DNA of 64,000 nt from contig CBDCMW010000002.1 of the NCBI GenBank assembly GCA_965219165.1, positions 1,364,001 through 1,428,000 on the forward strand, given 5' to 3'. This document shows positions 1 to 7,687 of this stretch, in pieces. The DNA is from Aldehydirespirator sp965219165. Lineage in GTDB: Bacteria > Actinomycetota > Acidimicrobiia > Acidimicrobiales > Aldehydirespiratoraceae. The notes under the pieces were generated by a model. The model had not been told where the DNA came from. It was given only the letters and a program-made list of their open reading frames with translations, and made no database searches. The position numbers were made by a program, and so were the translations under genes. How positions within the stretch are numbered: position 1 is the stretch's first letter; each line of letters opens with the position of its first letter.

Positions 1-2
1 GG

Positions 3-539
3 GATGTCCTCATGCGGGTCGGTGCCGACCTCGGGCTGCGGCCCGCCGGCGGCGGCGTGTACGGCACCTCGGGCCGCCTCGAGAAGGGCTACCGGCTGAT
101 GGGAGCCGAGCTGGAGAGCGAGTACAACCCGCTGGAGGCCGGCCTGGCCCGCCCCCGGGTCAAGGCAGCCGACTTCATCGGCAAGGAGGCGTACCTGGCT
201 GCCAGGGAGGCGGGCGACCCCGAGGTGCGGATGTGCGTGCTCACGGTGGAGGACCTGCATGACGGCCGGGGTCGCAAGCGCTACATGCAGGGCGGCAACG
301 AGCCGATCCTCACCCTCGACGGCGACCGCATCGTCGACTCCCACGGACGGGTGTCGAGGGTCACCACCGCCGGTCCCGGCCCGTCGGTGGGCAAGCACCT
401 GCTGATGGGCTACCTGCCCTCGGAGCTGGCCGTGCCGGGCACCGACCTGCAGGTGATGTACATGAACGAGCTGTTCCCGGTGCGGGTGGCTGGCACCGGC
501 GCCGTCTTCGATCCCGACGACTCCCGCATGAAGAGCTGA
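3..539 (+). CDS. GcvT-fold C-terminal part of a dimethylglycine/sarcosine dehydrogenase-type protein (5' partial)
   Basis: The frame is open to the left edge (codon boundary at base 3), so only about 179 C-terminal residues are present. They look like the C-terminal region of glycine-cleavage T/aminomethyltransferase proteins and of the fused FAD-dependent dimethylglycine/sarcosine dehydrogenases: a GKEAY segment, a GRVSRVTTAGPGPSVGKHL segment, then the terminal FDPDDSRMKS, equivalent to the YDPxxxRxR end of that family. Such enzymes move methyl groups from N-methyl compounds to tetrahydrofolate and pass electrons to ETF. The etfBA genes that follow fit this. A DmdA-like demethylase is an alternative that the missing N-terminus would settle. 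Confidence 0.7.
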   Translation, partial: DVLMRVGADLGLRPAGGGVYGTSGRLEKGYRLMGAELESEYNPLEAGLARPRVKAADFIGKEAYLAAREAGDPEVRMCVLTVEDLHDGRGRKRYMQGGNEPILTLDGDRIVDSHGRVSRVTTAGPGPSVGKHLLMGYLPSELAVPGTDLQVMYMNELFPVRVAGTGAVFDPDDSRMKS

Positions 540-610
540 GGCGGGCGGGTACGAGAGCGTCGTGGCGTTGATGGGCAGAGGCAGCCGAGGAAGCTGAGAG
601 GACTGCTGTC

Positions 611-1375
611 GTGCGGATTCTGTGCTGCGTGAAGCGGGTGCCGGCACCGGGCGCGAAGATCAACGTGACCGCCGACGGTCTGGCCGTGGACGCCGCCCAC
701 CTGGGCTTCACCACCAGCCCGCACGAGGAGTGCGGCGTGGAGGAGGCGGTGCAGATCGCGGAGCGCCACGGCGGCGAGGTGACCGTGCTCACGCTGGGTC
801 CGGCCGAGGCGGCCGAGCAGTTGCGCTACGCGGCGTCGGTGGGCGCCCACCATGGCGTGCTCGTCCAGACCGACGGAGCGGCCTGGGACCCCCAGCGCAC
901 CGCCCGAGCCATGACTGCGGCCATCGAGTCGCTGGAGGCCGACGCAGGCGCGTTCGATCTGATCCTGTTCGGCAACGAGTCGGCCGACTCGGGCGGCTTC
1001 CAGGTGGGGGTGCGGGTGGCGTACGCCCTGGGCCGGCCCATCGTAAACGGCATCAAGGGAATCGAGATCGACGGCTCGACCGTGCGGGCCCGTCGCGAGA
1101 TCGACGGCGGCTTCGAGGTGTACGAGCTGACCCTTCCCGCCGCGCTCGGGGTCAAGGAGGGCATCAGCCTGCCCCGCTACCCGACCATGAGGGGCCGTCT
1201 GGCCTCCAAGAAGCTGGCGATCACGACCCTTGAGATGGACGCCGAGGCCGGGGGACAGGCCATGGTGCGCCTGCACCGCCCCACCGAGACGGTCTCGGAG
1301 ACGGTGATCCTCGGCCATGGCCCCGAGGCAGCCCCCGCCGTGGTCGACGTGCTCGAAGGGCTGGGCGTGCTGTGA
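611..1375 (+). CDS. etfB: Electron transfer flavoprotein beta subunit
   Basis: 254 residues with a GTG start at 611. The N-terminus MRILCCVKRVP is the hallmark of EtfB, and the protein has the usual length (about 250-260). It forms a soluble heterodimer with EtfA, binds AMP, and receives electrons from flavin dehydrogenases for transfer to ETF:quinone oxidoreductase. Its stop codon overlaps the etfA start (TGATG), so the two are translationally coupled. The upstream demethylase-type gene probably supplies the electrons. Confidence 0.93.
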   Translation: MRILCCVKRVPAPGAKINVTADGLAVDAAHLGFTTSPHEECGVEEAVQIAERHGGEVTVLTLGPAEAAEQLRYAASVGAHHGVLVQTDGAAWDPQRTARAMTAAIESLEADAGAFDLILFGNESADSGGFQVGVRVAYALGRPIVNGIKGIEIDGSTVRARREIDGGFEVYELTLPAALGVKEGISLPRYPTMRGRLASKKLAITTLEMDAEAGGQAMVRLHRPTETVSETVILGHGPEAAPAVVDVLEGLGVL

Positions 1376-2370
1376 TGCTGCTGGTGGTTCTGGAGCACGA
1401 CCGGGGCGCATTGGGGGAGCCCGCCCGGGAGGCGCTCACATTCGGCCGGACGCTGGCGAGCAAGATCGGCGCGGAGATGCACGCGCTGGTGATCGGGACC
1501 GGCGCGGCCGGACCGGACTCGGTCGTTACCGAGGCCGGCACCCACGGGGCCACCCGGGTGCACACCGTGGACCACGAGGTGCTGAGCGACTTCGGCCCCG
1601 AAGCCTGGGGTGAGTCGATCGCTCTGATCACCGGCCTTCTCGGCCCTGTCGCGGTGCTGGCCTGCGGCAGCGAGCGGGGCAATGAGGTGATGGCCCAGGC
1701 CGCGGTGCGCCTCGACGCGCCCTTCGTGGCCAACTGCACCGACATCACCCCTCCGGGGAACGCAGGCGGCCAGTGGTCGATGACCCGCATCCAGTGGGGT
1801 GGTTCGCTGCTGGAGGACACGACCCTGAGCGCCGATCCGGCATTGCTCACCTGCGGGCTGCACACGGTGGCGTCGTCGACGGTCGCGCCCGCACCCGCCG
1901 CCCCGCCTGAAGTGCAGCCGGTGAGCGTGGACCTGCCTGCCGAGCTGGCCCGCACCGTTGTCAAGGACCGGGTGGTTCTGGAGGCGGGCGTCACTCTGCC
2001 GACAGCACCGGTGGTTGTGGGCGGAGGCCGCGGCGTCGGCTCCACGGACGGGTTCGGCCCGCTGGAGGAGCTGGCTGAGCTTCTCGGCGGCCGGGTCGGG
2101 TGTAGTCGAGCCGTCACCAACAACGGCTGGCGACCGCACTCCGATCAGGTCGGCCAGACCGGCACCCGTATTGCTCCGGAGATCTATATCGCCTCTGGCA
2201 TCTCCGGTGCCATCCAGCATTGGGTGGGCGCCATGGGCTCCAAGCACATCTTGGCGGTCAACACCGACCCTGAGGCCAACATGGTGGTGAAGGCGGATTG
2301 GGCTGTCATCGGCGACCTCCACCAGGTCATCCCGGCCATCAGCGCGGAGATACGCCGTCGCCGGTCCTAG
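1375..2370 (+). CDS. etfA: Electron transfer flavoprotein alpha subunit
   Basis: 331 residues from ATG 1375, which overlaps the etfB stop; GTG 1372 is an in-frame alternative. The C-terminal FAD-binding domain is intact, with YIASGISGAIQHWVGAMGSK followed by AVNTDPEA and a terminal DWAVIGDLHQVIPAI, all standard EtfA signatures. It binds FAD and pairs with EtfB. The protein is of normal length with no sign of damage. Confidence 0.93.
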   Translation: MLLVVLEHDRGALGEPAREALTFGRTLASKIGAEMHALVIGTGAAGPDSVVTEAGTHGATRVHTVDHEVLSDFGPEAWGESIALITGLLGPVAVLACGSERGNEVMAQAAVRLDAPFVANCTDITPPGNAGGQWSMTRIQWGGSLLEDTTLSADPALLTCGLHTVASSTVAPAPAAPPEVQPVSVDLPAELARTVVKDRVVLEAGVTLPTAPVVVGGGRGVGSTDGFGPLEELAELLGGRVGCSRAVTNNGWRPHSDQVGQTGTRIAPEIYIASGISGAIQHWVGAMGSKHILAVNTDPEANMVVKADWAVIGDLHQVIPAISAEIRRRRS

Positions 2371-2378
2371 CCGCCGCC

Positions 2379-3488
2379 ATGAACATGGACGCCTCTGGCG
2401 TGAGCGATTCCGAGTCGGTGCCCGCCCTCGAAGAGGTCACCGCGGCGTGGCTCACGGAGAGGCTGCTCGCGGCAGGGCACTCCGATGCTGAGGTCGTCGG
2501 CTTCAGTCACACCCCGGTGGGCACGGGGCAGATGGGCAAGTGCGTGCGGTTCGCGCTGGAGTACTCGCAGGTCTGCACCGACCTTCCGGCCACGATCATT
2601 GGGAAGTTCCCCTCGGACGACCCGCTCAGCCGGATGACGGGTGCCACCACCGGTAACTACGCCCGGGAGGTGGGCTTCTACCGGCACCTGCAGCGGAGGC
2701 TGAAGATCTCCACCCCTGCCCCGTATCACGCCGCCATCGACGGCCAAGGCCAACAGTTCGTGATCCTCCTGGAGGACATGGCTCCGGCCGAGCAGGGGGA
2801 CCAGCTTGCGGGGTGCGACTCCGAGACAGCCAGGACCGCGGTGTTGAACCTCGTCGGGCTGCACCGACCCACCTGGTGCGACTCGTCTCTCGAAGCGTCC
2901 GGCTGGCTGGCCACACGCGATCCGCTAGAGACTCGAGCCCTTGTCCGGCAGTTCTATCAGTCCCTGCTCGGCGGGTTCATGGACCGCTGCGGCCGCGAGC
3001 TGTCCACGTCGCAGAGGGGGCTCTACGAGACCGTCGCCCAGGCGTCGGAGTTCCCGATAGCGCCTCCGCCGGGGGAGGTCTTCAGCGTTGTGCATCTCGA
3101 CTACAGGCTGGACAACCTGCTGATCGACGGCCGTCAGACGCCGGCGAAGATCGCCGCCGTCGACTGGCAAACGGTCAGCATCGGCCATCCCCTCACCGAC
3201 GTCTCCTACTTCTTGGGGGCCAGCCTGCTGTCCGAGCACCGCCGACTAGTCGAGGACAGCATCGTCCGCGCCTATCACGAGGCGGTGCGCGACTCCGGTG
3301 TCGAGAACCTGGACTGGGCGCAATGCTGGGAGGCTTACCGGCGGGGATCCTTCCACGGGCTCGGGATCACCGTCCTGGCCGCCATGCTGGTTCAGCGCAC
3401 CGATCGGGGCGACCAGCTGATGGCGACTATGGCGAGTCGCCACGCCGCCCACGCCCTCGATCTCGGGGCCCACGAGTTCCTGGACTGA
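2379..3488 (+). CDS. Aminoglycoside phosphotransferase-fold kinase (APH/EcKL-like)
   Basis: 369 residues from ATG 2379, 8 bp after etfA; an in-frame start at 2298 lies inside etfA and is unlikely. The catalytic loop VVHLDYRLDNLLIDG carries the HxDxxxxN Brenner motif, followed by the metal-binding AAVDWQ, typical of the APH/choline kinase fold. The N-terminal lobe contains a YAREVGFYRHL segment like those of ecdysteroid-kinase-like members. The substrate is unknown; the family covers choline, CoA-linked and aminoglycoside kinases. Position after etfBA suggests small-molecule catabolism rather than drug resistance, but this is inference. Confidence 0.75.
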   Translation: MNMDASGVSDSESVPALEEVTAAWLTERLLAAGHSDAEVVGFSHTPVGTGQMGKCVRFALEYSQVCTDLPATIIGKFPSDDPLSRMTGATTGNYAREVGFYRHLQRRLKISTPAPYHAAIDGQGQQFVILLEDMAPAEQGDQLAGCDSETARTAVLNLVGLHRPTWCDSSLEASGWLATRDPLETRALVRQFYQSLLGGFMDRCGRELSTSQRGLYETVAQASEFPIAPPPGEVFSVVHLDYRLDNLLIDGRQTPAKIAAVDWQTVSIGHPLTDVSYFLGASLLSEHRRLVEDSIVRAYHEAVRDSGVENLDWAQCWEAYRRGSFHGLGITVLAAMLVQRTDRGDQLMATMASRHAAHALDLGAHEFLD

Positions 3489-3625
3489 CCGGCGATGTGG
3501 GCAGCACTGTCGTTCCGTCTTGCATCCATCGGCTCTTCGCTCGACGAGCATCCGCTCCCCGCAGGGCGGAACTTGCCCGAAGGCCGAAGGCCCTGACGGA
3601 TCTTCCGCCACTGGGGGACTCGTCG

Positions 3626-3992
3626 ATGGACATCTCAATTCTCGCATTCGATGCCTCGCTCGAGGCGATAGCAGAGAACATCCGGCGCACGAGCCGGGAG
3701 GGATTCAGCGGATGCTGGATCCCCAATGCAACGGGCCATGACGCGTTGACGGCCCTCGCCGCGAGCGGCAAACGCGTTCCGCATGTACGGGAAGATGCCG
3801 TCGTACCGGGCGATGCTCGATCGCGAGGGACTCGACAGCCCGGGGGACCTGTGCGTGATCGGCAGCGAGGGCCAGGTCGCAGAGAAGATGGCGGCGTTCT
3901 TCGAAGCCGGCGCGACGAGCATCGCCGTGTCACCCACCGGCACGCCGGAGGAGGTGGAGCGCACGCGGGAATGCCTCGCCGCCCTCGTCTAG
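3626..3992 (+). pseudogene. Broken LLM-class F420-dependent oxidoreductase
   Basis: Two pieces of one protein family lie side by side in different frames. From ATG 3626 the frame reads MDISILAFDASL...GFSGCWIPNATGHDALTALA, the N-terminal strand and helix of F420-dependent luciferase-like monooxygenases. From about 3774 another frame reads FRMYGKMPSYRAMLDREG and runs to a stop at 3992 with GSEGQVAEKMAAFFEAGAT, the family's C-terminal end. The central 170-200 residues of a normal roughly 290-residue enzyme are missing, and the junction (about 3765-3776) is out of frame. It is an internal deletion, so the product is almost certainly dead. Confidence 0.75.
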
Positions 3993-4017
3993 GCGGTGCG
4001 ACACCTAGGCTGTCGGT

Positions 4018-4761
4018 GTGACAGTGCAGTCGATCAAGAGGTCGTTCGCGCTGTTGCGGGCGTTGGCGCTGGGTCCGGTGGGTGTCACCGAGCTGGCCGA
4101 GCGGGTCGATCTGCCCAAGAGCACCGTGGCACGCTTGCTCGCCTCCCTCGAAGCGGAGCAGGCTGTCGAGCAGACCGAGGCGGGCGGCGAGTACAGGCTG
4201 GGCCCGGGCCTGATCGACCTCGCCGGATCGGCCCCGCGGGGCCGAAATCTGGTAGCCGCGGCCCGTCCTCACCTGCTGGAGCTGGCCGAGAGCATCGACG
4301 AGGTCGCGGGGCTCTCGATCATCGACGGCGGTCAGGTCTACTACCTCGACCAGACCGAGTCCTCGTCGAACATCCAGGTGAGGGACTGGACCGGCGAGTA
4401 TGCCCCGTTGCATGCAGTTCCCTCGGGGCTGGCCATGCTCGCCCACCAGCCCTCAAAGCGCATCGAGGAGTACCTGGCCGGCCCGCTGGTCCAGTGCACG
4501 CCCTGGACCATGATCGACCCCGACGAGCTGAGGGATCGCCTGGAACAGGTGCGTAGCATCGGCTACGCCTGGGTGTACGAGGAGTTCGCCGAAGGGATCA
4601 ACTCCGTGGCTGCCCCGGTCTTCGAGAGCGGGGGCAGCGTGGAGGCGGCTCTGCACGTCCACGGCCCCGCGTACCGGTTCCCCAACCCCGACTACACCCA
4701 CGACCACGGTATGGCGGTGATCGAGGCGGCCCGCCGCCTCTCGTTGCAGCTGTCCGACTGA
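4018..4761 (+). CDS. IclR-family transcriptional regulator
   Basis: 247 residues from GTG 4018. The N-terminal winged helix-turn-helix (residues about 1-60) includes GVTELAERVDLPKSTVARLLASLE, and the C-terminal ligand-binding domain has the HLLELAESIDEVAGLSIIDG and VPSGLAMLAH elements of IclR effector domains. IclR proteins are dimeric repressors or activators of catabolic genes. It is only 25 bp downstream of the broken LLM gene, so it may once have controlled that gene or the etf cluster. The effector is not predictable. Confidence 0.88.
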   Translation: MTVQSIKRSFALLRALALGPVGVTELAERVDLPKSTVARLLASLEAEQAVEQTEAGGEYRLGPGLIDLAGSAPRGRNLVAAARPHLLELAESIDEVAGLSIIDGGQVYYLDQTESSSNIQVRDWTGEYAPLHAVPSGLAMLAHQPSKRIEEYLAGPLVQCTPWTMIDPDELRDRLEQVRSIGYAWVYEEFAEGINSVAAPVFESGGSVEAALHVHGPAYRFPNPDYTHDHGMAVIEAARRLSLQLSD

Positions 4762-4810
4762 GAGCACCCGCATATGGGGCATCAGCCCGTCGCGGTGAGA
4801 GGTTGTGCTT

Positions 4811-4860
4811 CCCGCTCTTGTTCGCTGCGCTCACGGGCTGCTCGGGCCACGGCCTCGCTC
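4811..4860 (+). repeat. Short dispersed intergenic repeat, uninterrupted copy
   Basis: A roughly 50-bp intergenic stretch in the gap between the IclR gene and proS. It matches, with two substitutions, the sequences on either side of the IS110 element: its left half (4811-4834) equals 30151-30174 and its right half (4832-4860) equals 31641-31669. It is therefore a second, uninterrupted copy of the repeat into which the IS inserted, and it defines the empty site. The rest of the gap 4762-4968 shows no gene. Confidence 0.7.
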
Positions 4861-4968
4861 AACGCCTCGCGCAATCCCCGTGAAACTGCGGCCTATGCGC
4901 TCGGCCTCTGACCAGTCTCGGGACGGATTCGGGCTACTCACCGATGGGTACCGTGATTCCGAGGCCTG

Positions 4969-6678
4969 TCACAGCCGGGCTGCGGCGACGAGCCTGACCA
5001 CCTTGTCGGCGGCCTCATCGACGCTGATCCTCTGGGTGTGGCCGGTGGACCGCTCGGTGAGCTCGACCTCGCCGTCGGCCACGGCCCGGCCCGCGGTGAT
5101 GCGCCATGGGATGCCGACGAGCTCGGCGTCGGCGAACTTCACCCCGGCCCGGGCGTCCCGGTCGTCCAGCAGCACTTCGACGCCCAGGCTCTGCATCTCG
5201 CGGTAGAGCCGCTCGGCCGCAGCCACCGCGGCGTCGTCGCGCATGCTGGCCACAGTGATCACCGTCTCGTAGGGGGCCACCGCCGTCGGCCAGATCAGGC
5301 CGCGGTCGTCGTGGTGGGTCTCGGCGACGGCGGCCATGGCCCGGCCGATGCCGATGCCGTAGGAGCCCATGGTGATGGTGCGCTCCACCCCGTCGGCGTC
5401 GAGCACGGTGGCGCCCATGGCCTCGGCGTAGCGACGACCCAGCTTGAAGATGTGGCCGGTCTCGATGCAGCGGACCACCTCCAGGGGGCGGCCGCAGCCC
5501 ACGCACGGCTCGCCGGCCGACACCTCCCGCAGGTCGAGCCACTCGTCCACGGCGATGTCCCGGTCGATGTCCACACCCGAGAAGTGCCAGTCGTCTTCGT
5601 TGGCGCCGGTGGCGAGGTTGCGGCGGCCCCGCAGGGCGTGGTCAGCCACGATCTTCAGGTCCCTCACGCCCACCGCGCCGAGCGAGCCGGGATGGGCGCC
5701 CAGACGCTCCAGCGTCTCGGCCGCCTCGGCGGGGCGGATGTCGACTGCCCGGGTACCGTCGGCCAGCTTCTGCAGGTTGAGCTGGTGATCGCCGCGCACC
5801 AGGGCCAGCGTCATCGCGTTGTCCAGAACCATGACCATCGTCTTGATCTGCCGGTTGGCGGGCGCACCACCCGCTACGGTCTCGAGCGCGGCGATGGTGC
5901 GCACGCCCGGGGTCGCGAACCGGCTGAGCTCGCCGCTGGTCTCGCCGTCGTCGACCGGTGCCAGCGCCGCGGTGGCCCGCTCCACGTTGGCCGCGTAACC
6001 GCATCCCAAGCAGCGGGCGATGTCGTCCTCGCCCGCGGGGGACGGCACCATGAACTCCACCGACCCGGTGCCGCCCATCATGCCCGATGAGGCTTGAACT
6101 GAGATCGCATCCAGAGACAGTCGCTCGAAGATGCGGGTGTAGGCCTCCCGGTGGATGTCGAAGCTGTGGTCCAGGCCGGCGTCGTCGAGATCGAAGGAGT
6201 AGCTGTCCTTCATTGCGAACTCCCGCACCCGCAGCAGACCCGACTTGGGCCGGGGCTCGTCGCGGAACTTCCACTGGATCTGGTACCAGATCTGAGGCAG
6301 CAACCGGTAGGAGGTGATCTCCCGGGCGATCTCGGAGAACACCTCCTCGTGGGTCATGCCCAGGGCCAGGTCGGCCTCCTTGCGGTCCTGCAGCCGGAAC
6401 ATCTCGGGGCCCACCGACTCCCAGCGCCCCGAGCGCTGCCAGATCGAAGCCGGGTGCATGGCCGGCAGCAGGAACTCCTGGGCGCCGATGTCCTCCATGC
6501 CCCGCCGCACGATGTTCTCGACCTTGTCGTGCACCCGCAGCCCCAGGGGCAGCAGCGAGTAGTGCCCGGCGTGGAGCTGGCGGATGAACCCGCCCCGCAC
6601 CAGCAGCTTGTGGCTGGCCGCCTCAGCGTCGGCGGGCGCGTCGCGCAGCGTCGGAACGAAGAGCTTCGACCATCTCAT
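4969..6678 (-). CDS. proS: Prolyl-tRNA synthetase, bacterial type
   Basis: 569 residues, the usual length of bacterial ProRS with an INS editing domain between motifs 2 and 3. Visible class II features include the N-terminal KLLVRGGFIRQLHAGHYSLL, motif 2 around the FRDEPRPKSGLLRVREF segment, motif 3 in TITMGSYGIGIGRAMAAVAE, and a C-terminal anticodon-binding domain (APYETVITVASMRDDA...VEVLLDDRDARAGVKFADAELVG). It charges tRNA-Pro in the cytoplasm. It is transcribed alone, divergently from the CRISPR region. Confidence 0.95.
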   Translation of the reverse strand: MRWSKLFVPTLRDAPADAEAASHKLLVRGGFIRQLHAGHYSLLPLGLRVHDKVENIVRRGMEDIGAQEFLLPAMHPASIWQRSGRWESVGPEMFRLQDRKEADLALGMTHEEVFSEIAREITSYRLLPQIWYQIQWKFRDEPRPKSGLLRVREFAMKDSYSFDLDDAGLDHSFDIHREAYTRIFERLSLDAISVQASSGMMGGTGSVEFMVPSPAGEDDIARCLGCGYAANVERATAALAPVDDGETSGELSRFATPGVRTIAALETVAGGAPANRQIKTMVMVLDNAMTLALVRGDHQLNLQKLADGTRAVDIRPAEAAETLERLGAHPGSLGAVGVRDLKIVADHALRGRRNLATGANEDDWHFSGVDIDRDIAVDEWLDLREVSAGEPCVGCGRPLEVVRCIETGHIFKLGRRYAEAMGATVLDADGVERTITMGSYGIGIGRAMAAVAETHHDDRGLIWPTAVAPYETVITVASMRDDAAVAAAERLYREMQSLGVEVLLDDRDARAGVKFADAELVGIPWRITAGRAVADGEVELTERSTGHTQRISVDEAADKVVRLVAAARL

Positions 6679-6813
6679 CAGGCGGTCACCGTAGCGACTG
6701 TCGAGGGTCTAGCGCGATGCGATGGCCGTGCCGGGCGGCCCTCATAGCGATTCCCGATCTCCTACCTCAACTCAAGTTCTGTGGACATCCGAGCACCGGC
6801 GGCCAGGACAGGC

Positions 6814-6969
6814 TCACTCCAGTTCTTCGAGCGGGACGGCCAGCGAGGGATCGTCGAGAACGGCTTCGATCCGCGCCAGGCGCTCGGGGTCGCTCCACAC
6901 AGCCTCCTCGGCCTTGGAGAGAGCCATCGGCCAGCTCATGTGATCAGGCAGCGCACGCCGCCCTCTCAT
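6814..6969 (-). CDS. Small ORF, antitoxin-tail-like, unverified
   Basis: A 51-codon frame on the minus strand from ATG 6969 (alternative ATG 6939). Its second half, KAEEAVWSDPERLARIEAVLDDPSLAVPLEELE, resembles the acidic C-terminal tails of RelB/Phd-type antitoxins that occupy a toxin groove. No toxin partner lies beside it and no strong ribosome-binding site is visible. It may be the remnant of a toxin-antitoxin pair or a chance frame. The rest of 6679-7120 shows no gene; an inverted repeat at 7011-7027 (7-bp arms, 3-nt loop) could be a terminator. Confidence 0.3.
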   Translation of the reverse strand: MRGRRALPDHMSWPMALSKAEEAVWSDPERLARIEAVLDDPSLAVPLEELE

Positions 6970-7120
6970 GGAGCACTGCACGACACATACACGGACGTTA
7001 TCGCAGCCCGCTCTTGATCCTCAAGAGTCCGTGCCCGCAGCCTCGGCGCGTGAATTGCGGAGTGGTGTCGGAGGGGCGCGCGGCGGGAAACGCGAAGCCT
7101 GTTCCTCGGCCGACTCCCAG

Positions 7121-7223
7121 CAATGAGGAGGGGACCCTCCGGTCCCCTGAGTCCGACGTGGCGCTGACTGTCCTACAGCTAGCAGCCAGACTTCAATGGA
7201 GGCGAACGCGAGCGTTCGCGAGG
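7121..7223 (-). ncRNA. crRNA-like regulatory RNA (CreR/CreA-type): two degenerate repeats around a 37-nt spacer
   Basis: Read on the minus strand. A 7-bp stem (7219-7213 with 7208-7202, 4-nt loop) is followed directly by CTCCATTGAAG (7201-7191), the same 11 bases that follow the stem in the array repeat. The stem sequence differs from the array stem, but pairing is kept. Then come a 37-nt spacer-like segment (7189-7153; array spacers are 35-39) and a second hairpin with an 8-bp stem (7148-7141 with 7136-7129, 4-nt loop) and a tail CCTCATTG, close to the repeat's CTCCATTG. The first 23 nt of the spacer match 7369-7347 at 19 positions. This is the layout of the crRNA-like RNAs CreA/CreR known from other subtypes, which guide the effector to a promoter without cleavage. 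A possible -10 (TAGAAT, 7286-7281) lies upstream. Confidence 0.8.
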
Positions 7224-7298
7224 CAGTAGTCGGCGAGGGATCGGGCATGCGGTCTCGTTGCCTATGAGGTCGTCTCCCAGATTCTAGTTCACGGGTTG

Positions 7299-7327
7299 TT
7301 GCGACTGGCCGCATGGCACTGTATCGT
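7299..7327 (+). promoter_or_regulatory. Possible cas operon promoter
   Basis: TTGCGA (7299-7304) and TATCGT (7322-7327) with a 17-bp spacer lie about 55 bp upstream of the first gene of the cas operon. Each box matches four of six consensus bases. This is a weak prediction made only from spacing and position. Confidence 0.3.
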
Positions 7328-7346
7328 CGCCTGCGGTGAGACATCT

Positions 7347-7372
7347 ACTTTACTACAGCTAGCTGCTAGAAA
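7347..7372 (-). promoter_or_regulatory. Self-target site of the crRNA-like RNA, with TTT PAM
   Basis: The minus-strand sequence 7369-7347 matches the first 23 nt of the crRNA-like spacer at 19 positions, including an unbroken 11-nt block (7363-7353). Mismatches fall at spacer positions 3, 6, 18 and 20. Positions 6 and 18 belong to the every-sixth bases that are flipped out in type I effectors, and position 3 can form a G-T wobble. The three bases 5' of the protospacer (7372-7370) are TTT, consistent with the TTN PAM reported for type I-G/I-U. Beyond nt 23 the match ends. The site lies 13-35 bp before the first cas-operon start codon and includes the palindrome CAGCTAGCTG (7356-7365). Confidence 0.75.
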
Positions 7373-7381
7373 GAAGTAAGC

Positions 7382-7678
7382 ATGTCAAGGTTTGCCGAAG
7401 AAGAGGTCATTGCGGAGGCCCGACGGACAGAACGCGTTCGAACGGCGCGTCTGCAACAGTCCGATGGTGCGAAGGTCGAGACCACAATGGTGGAGCGGTA
7501 CGAGCAGCAGCGCCTCAAGGCACGTTCGACCCGGGTCGATGGCGACGGGCGATGGCAAGCCGATCCGGAGGAGGCCCCTGGCCGTTCCGGCATGGGGTCA
7601 CGGCTGTCGCTGTCATACCCCCGCGCGATGATCGACCGAGTGTCTCTGGCGCTGGGCCGGAGTCCCGACGAGCAATAG
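7382..7678 (+). CDS. Small uncharacterised protein, first gene of the cas operon
   Basis: 98 residues from ATG 7382, with a purine-rich GAAAGAAG upstream. It is hydrophilic, strongly charged (Arg/Glu-rich N-terminal half, probably helical), and has no signal peptide or membrane segment. I do not recognise the family. Only 9 bp separate it from csb1, so it should be co-transcribed with the cas genes, and the crRNA-like RNA target site sits directly in front of it. It could be an accessory Cas protein, a regulator, or a toxin kept silent by the effector complex (a CreT-like role). None of these is shown by the sequence. Confidence 0.6.
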   Translation: MSRFAEEEVIAEARRTERVRTARLQQSDGAKVETTMVERYEQQRLKARSTRVDGDGRWQADPEEAPGRSGMGSRLSLSYPRAMIDRVSLALGRSPDEQ

Positions 7679-7687
7679 GAGGCCTGC

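Noticed and set aside
4931..4941. GGGCTACTCAC here and at 31633-31643 (right end of the IS).
   Set aside because: Both lie near copies of the same dispersed repeat, but 11 bases are too few to claim an IS end remnant.
4762..4968. Possible tRNA or other RNA gene in the gap between the IclR gene and proS.
   Set aside because: No cloverleaf or other recognisable structure was found, only the dispersed repeat.
7121..7223. Treating the repeat-like element as a stray fragment of the main array.
   Set aside because: It lies on the opposite strand 9.5 kb from the array, its stem is rewritten with pairing preserved, and its spacer matches the adjacent cas upstream region. An ordinary relic would not show these.
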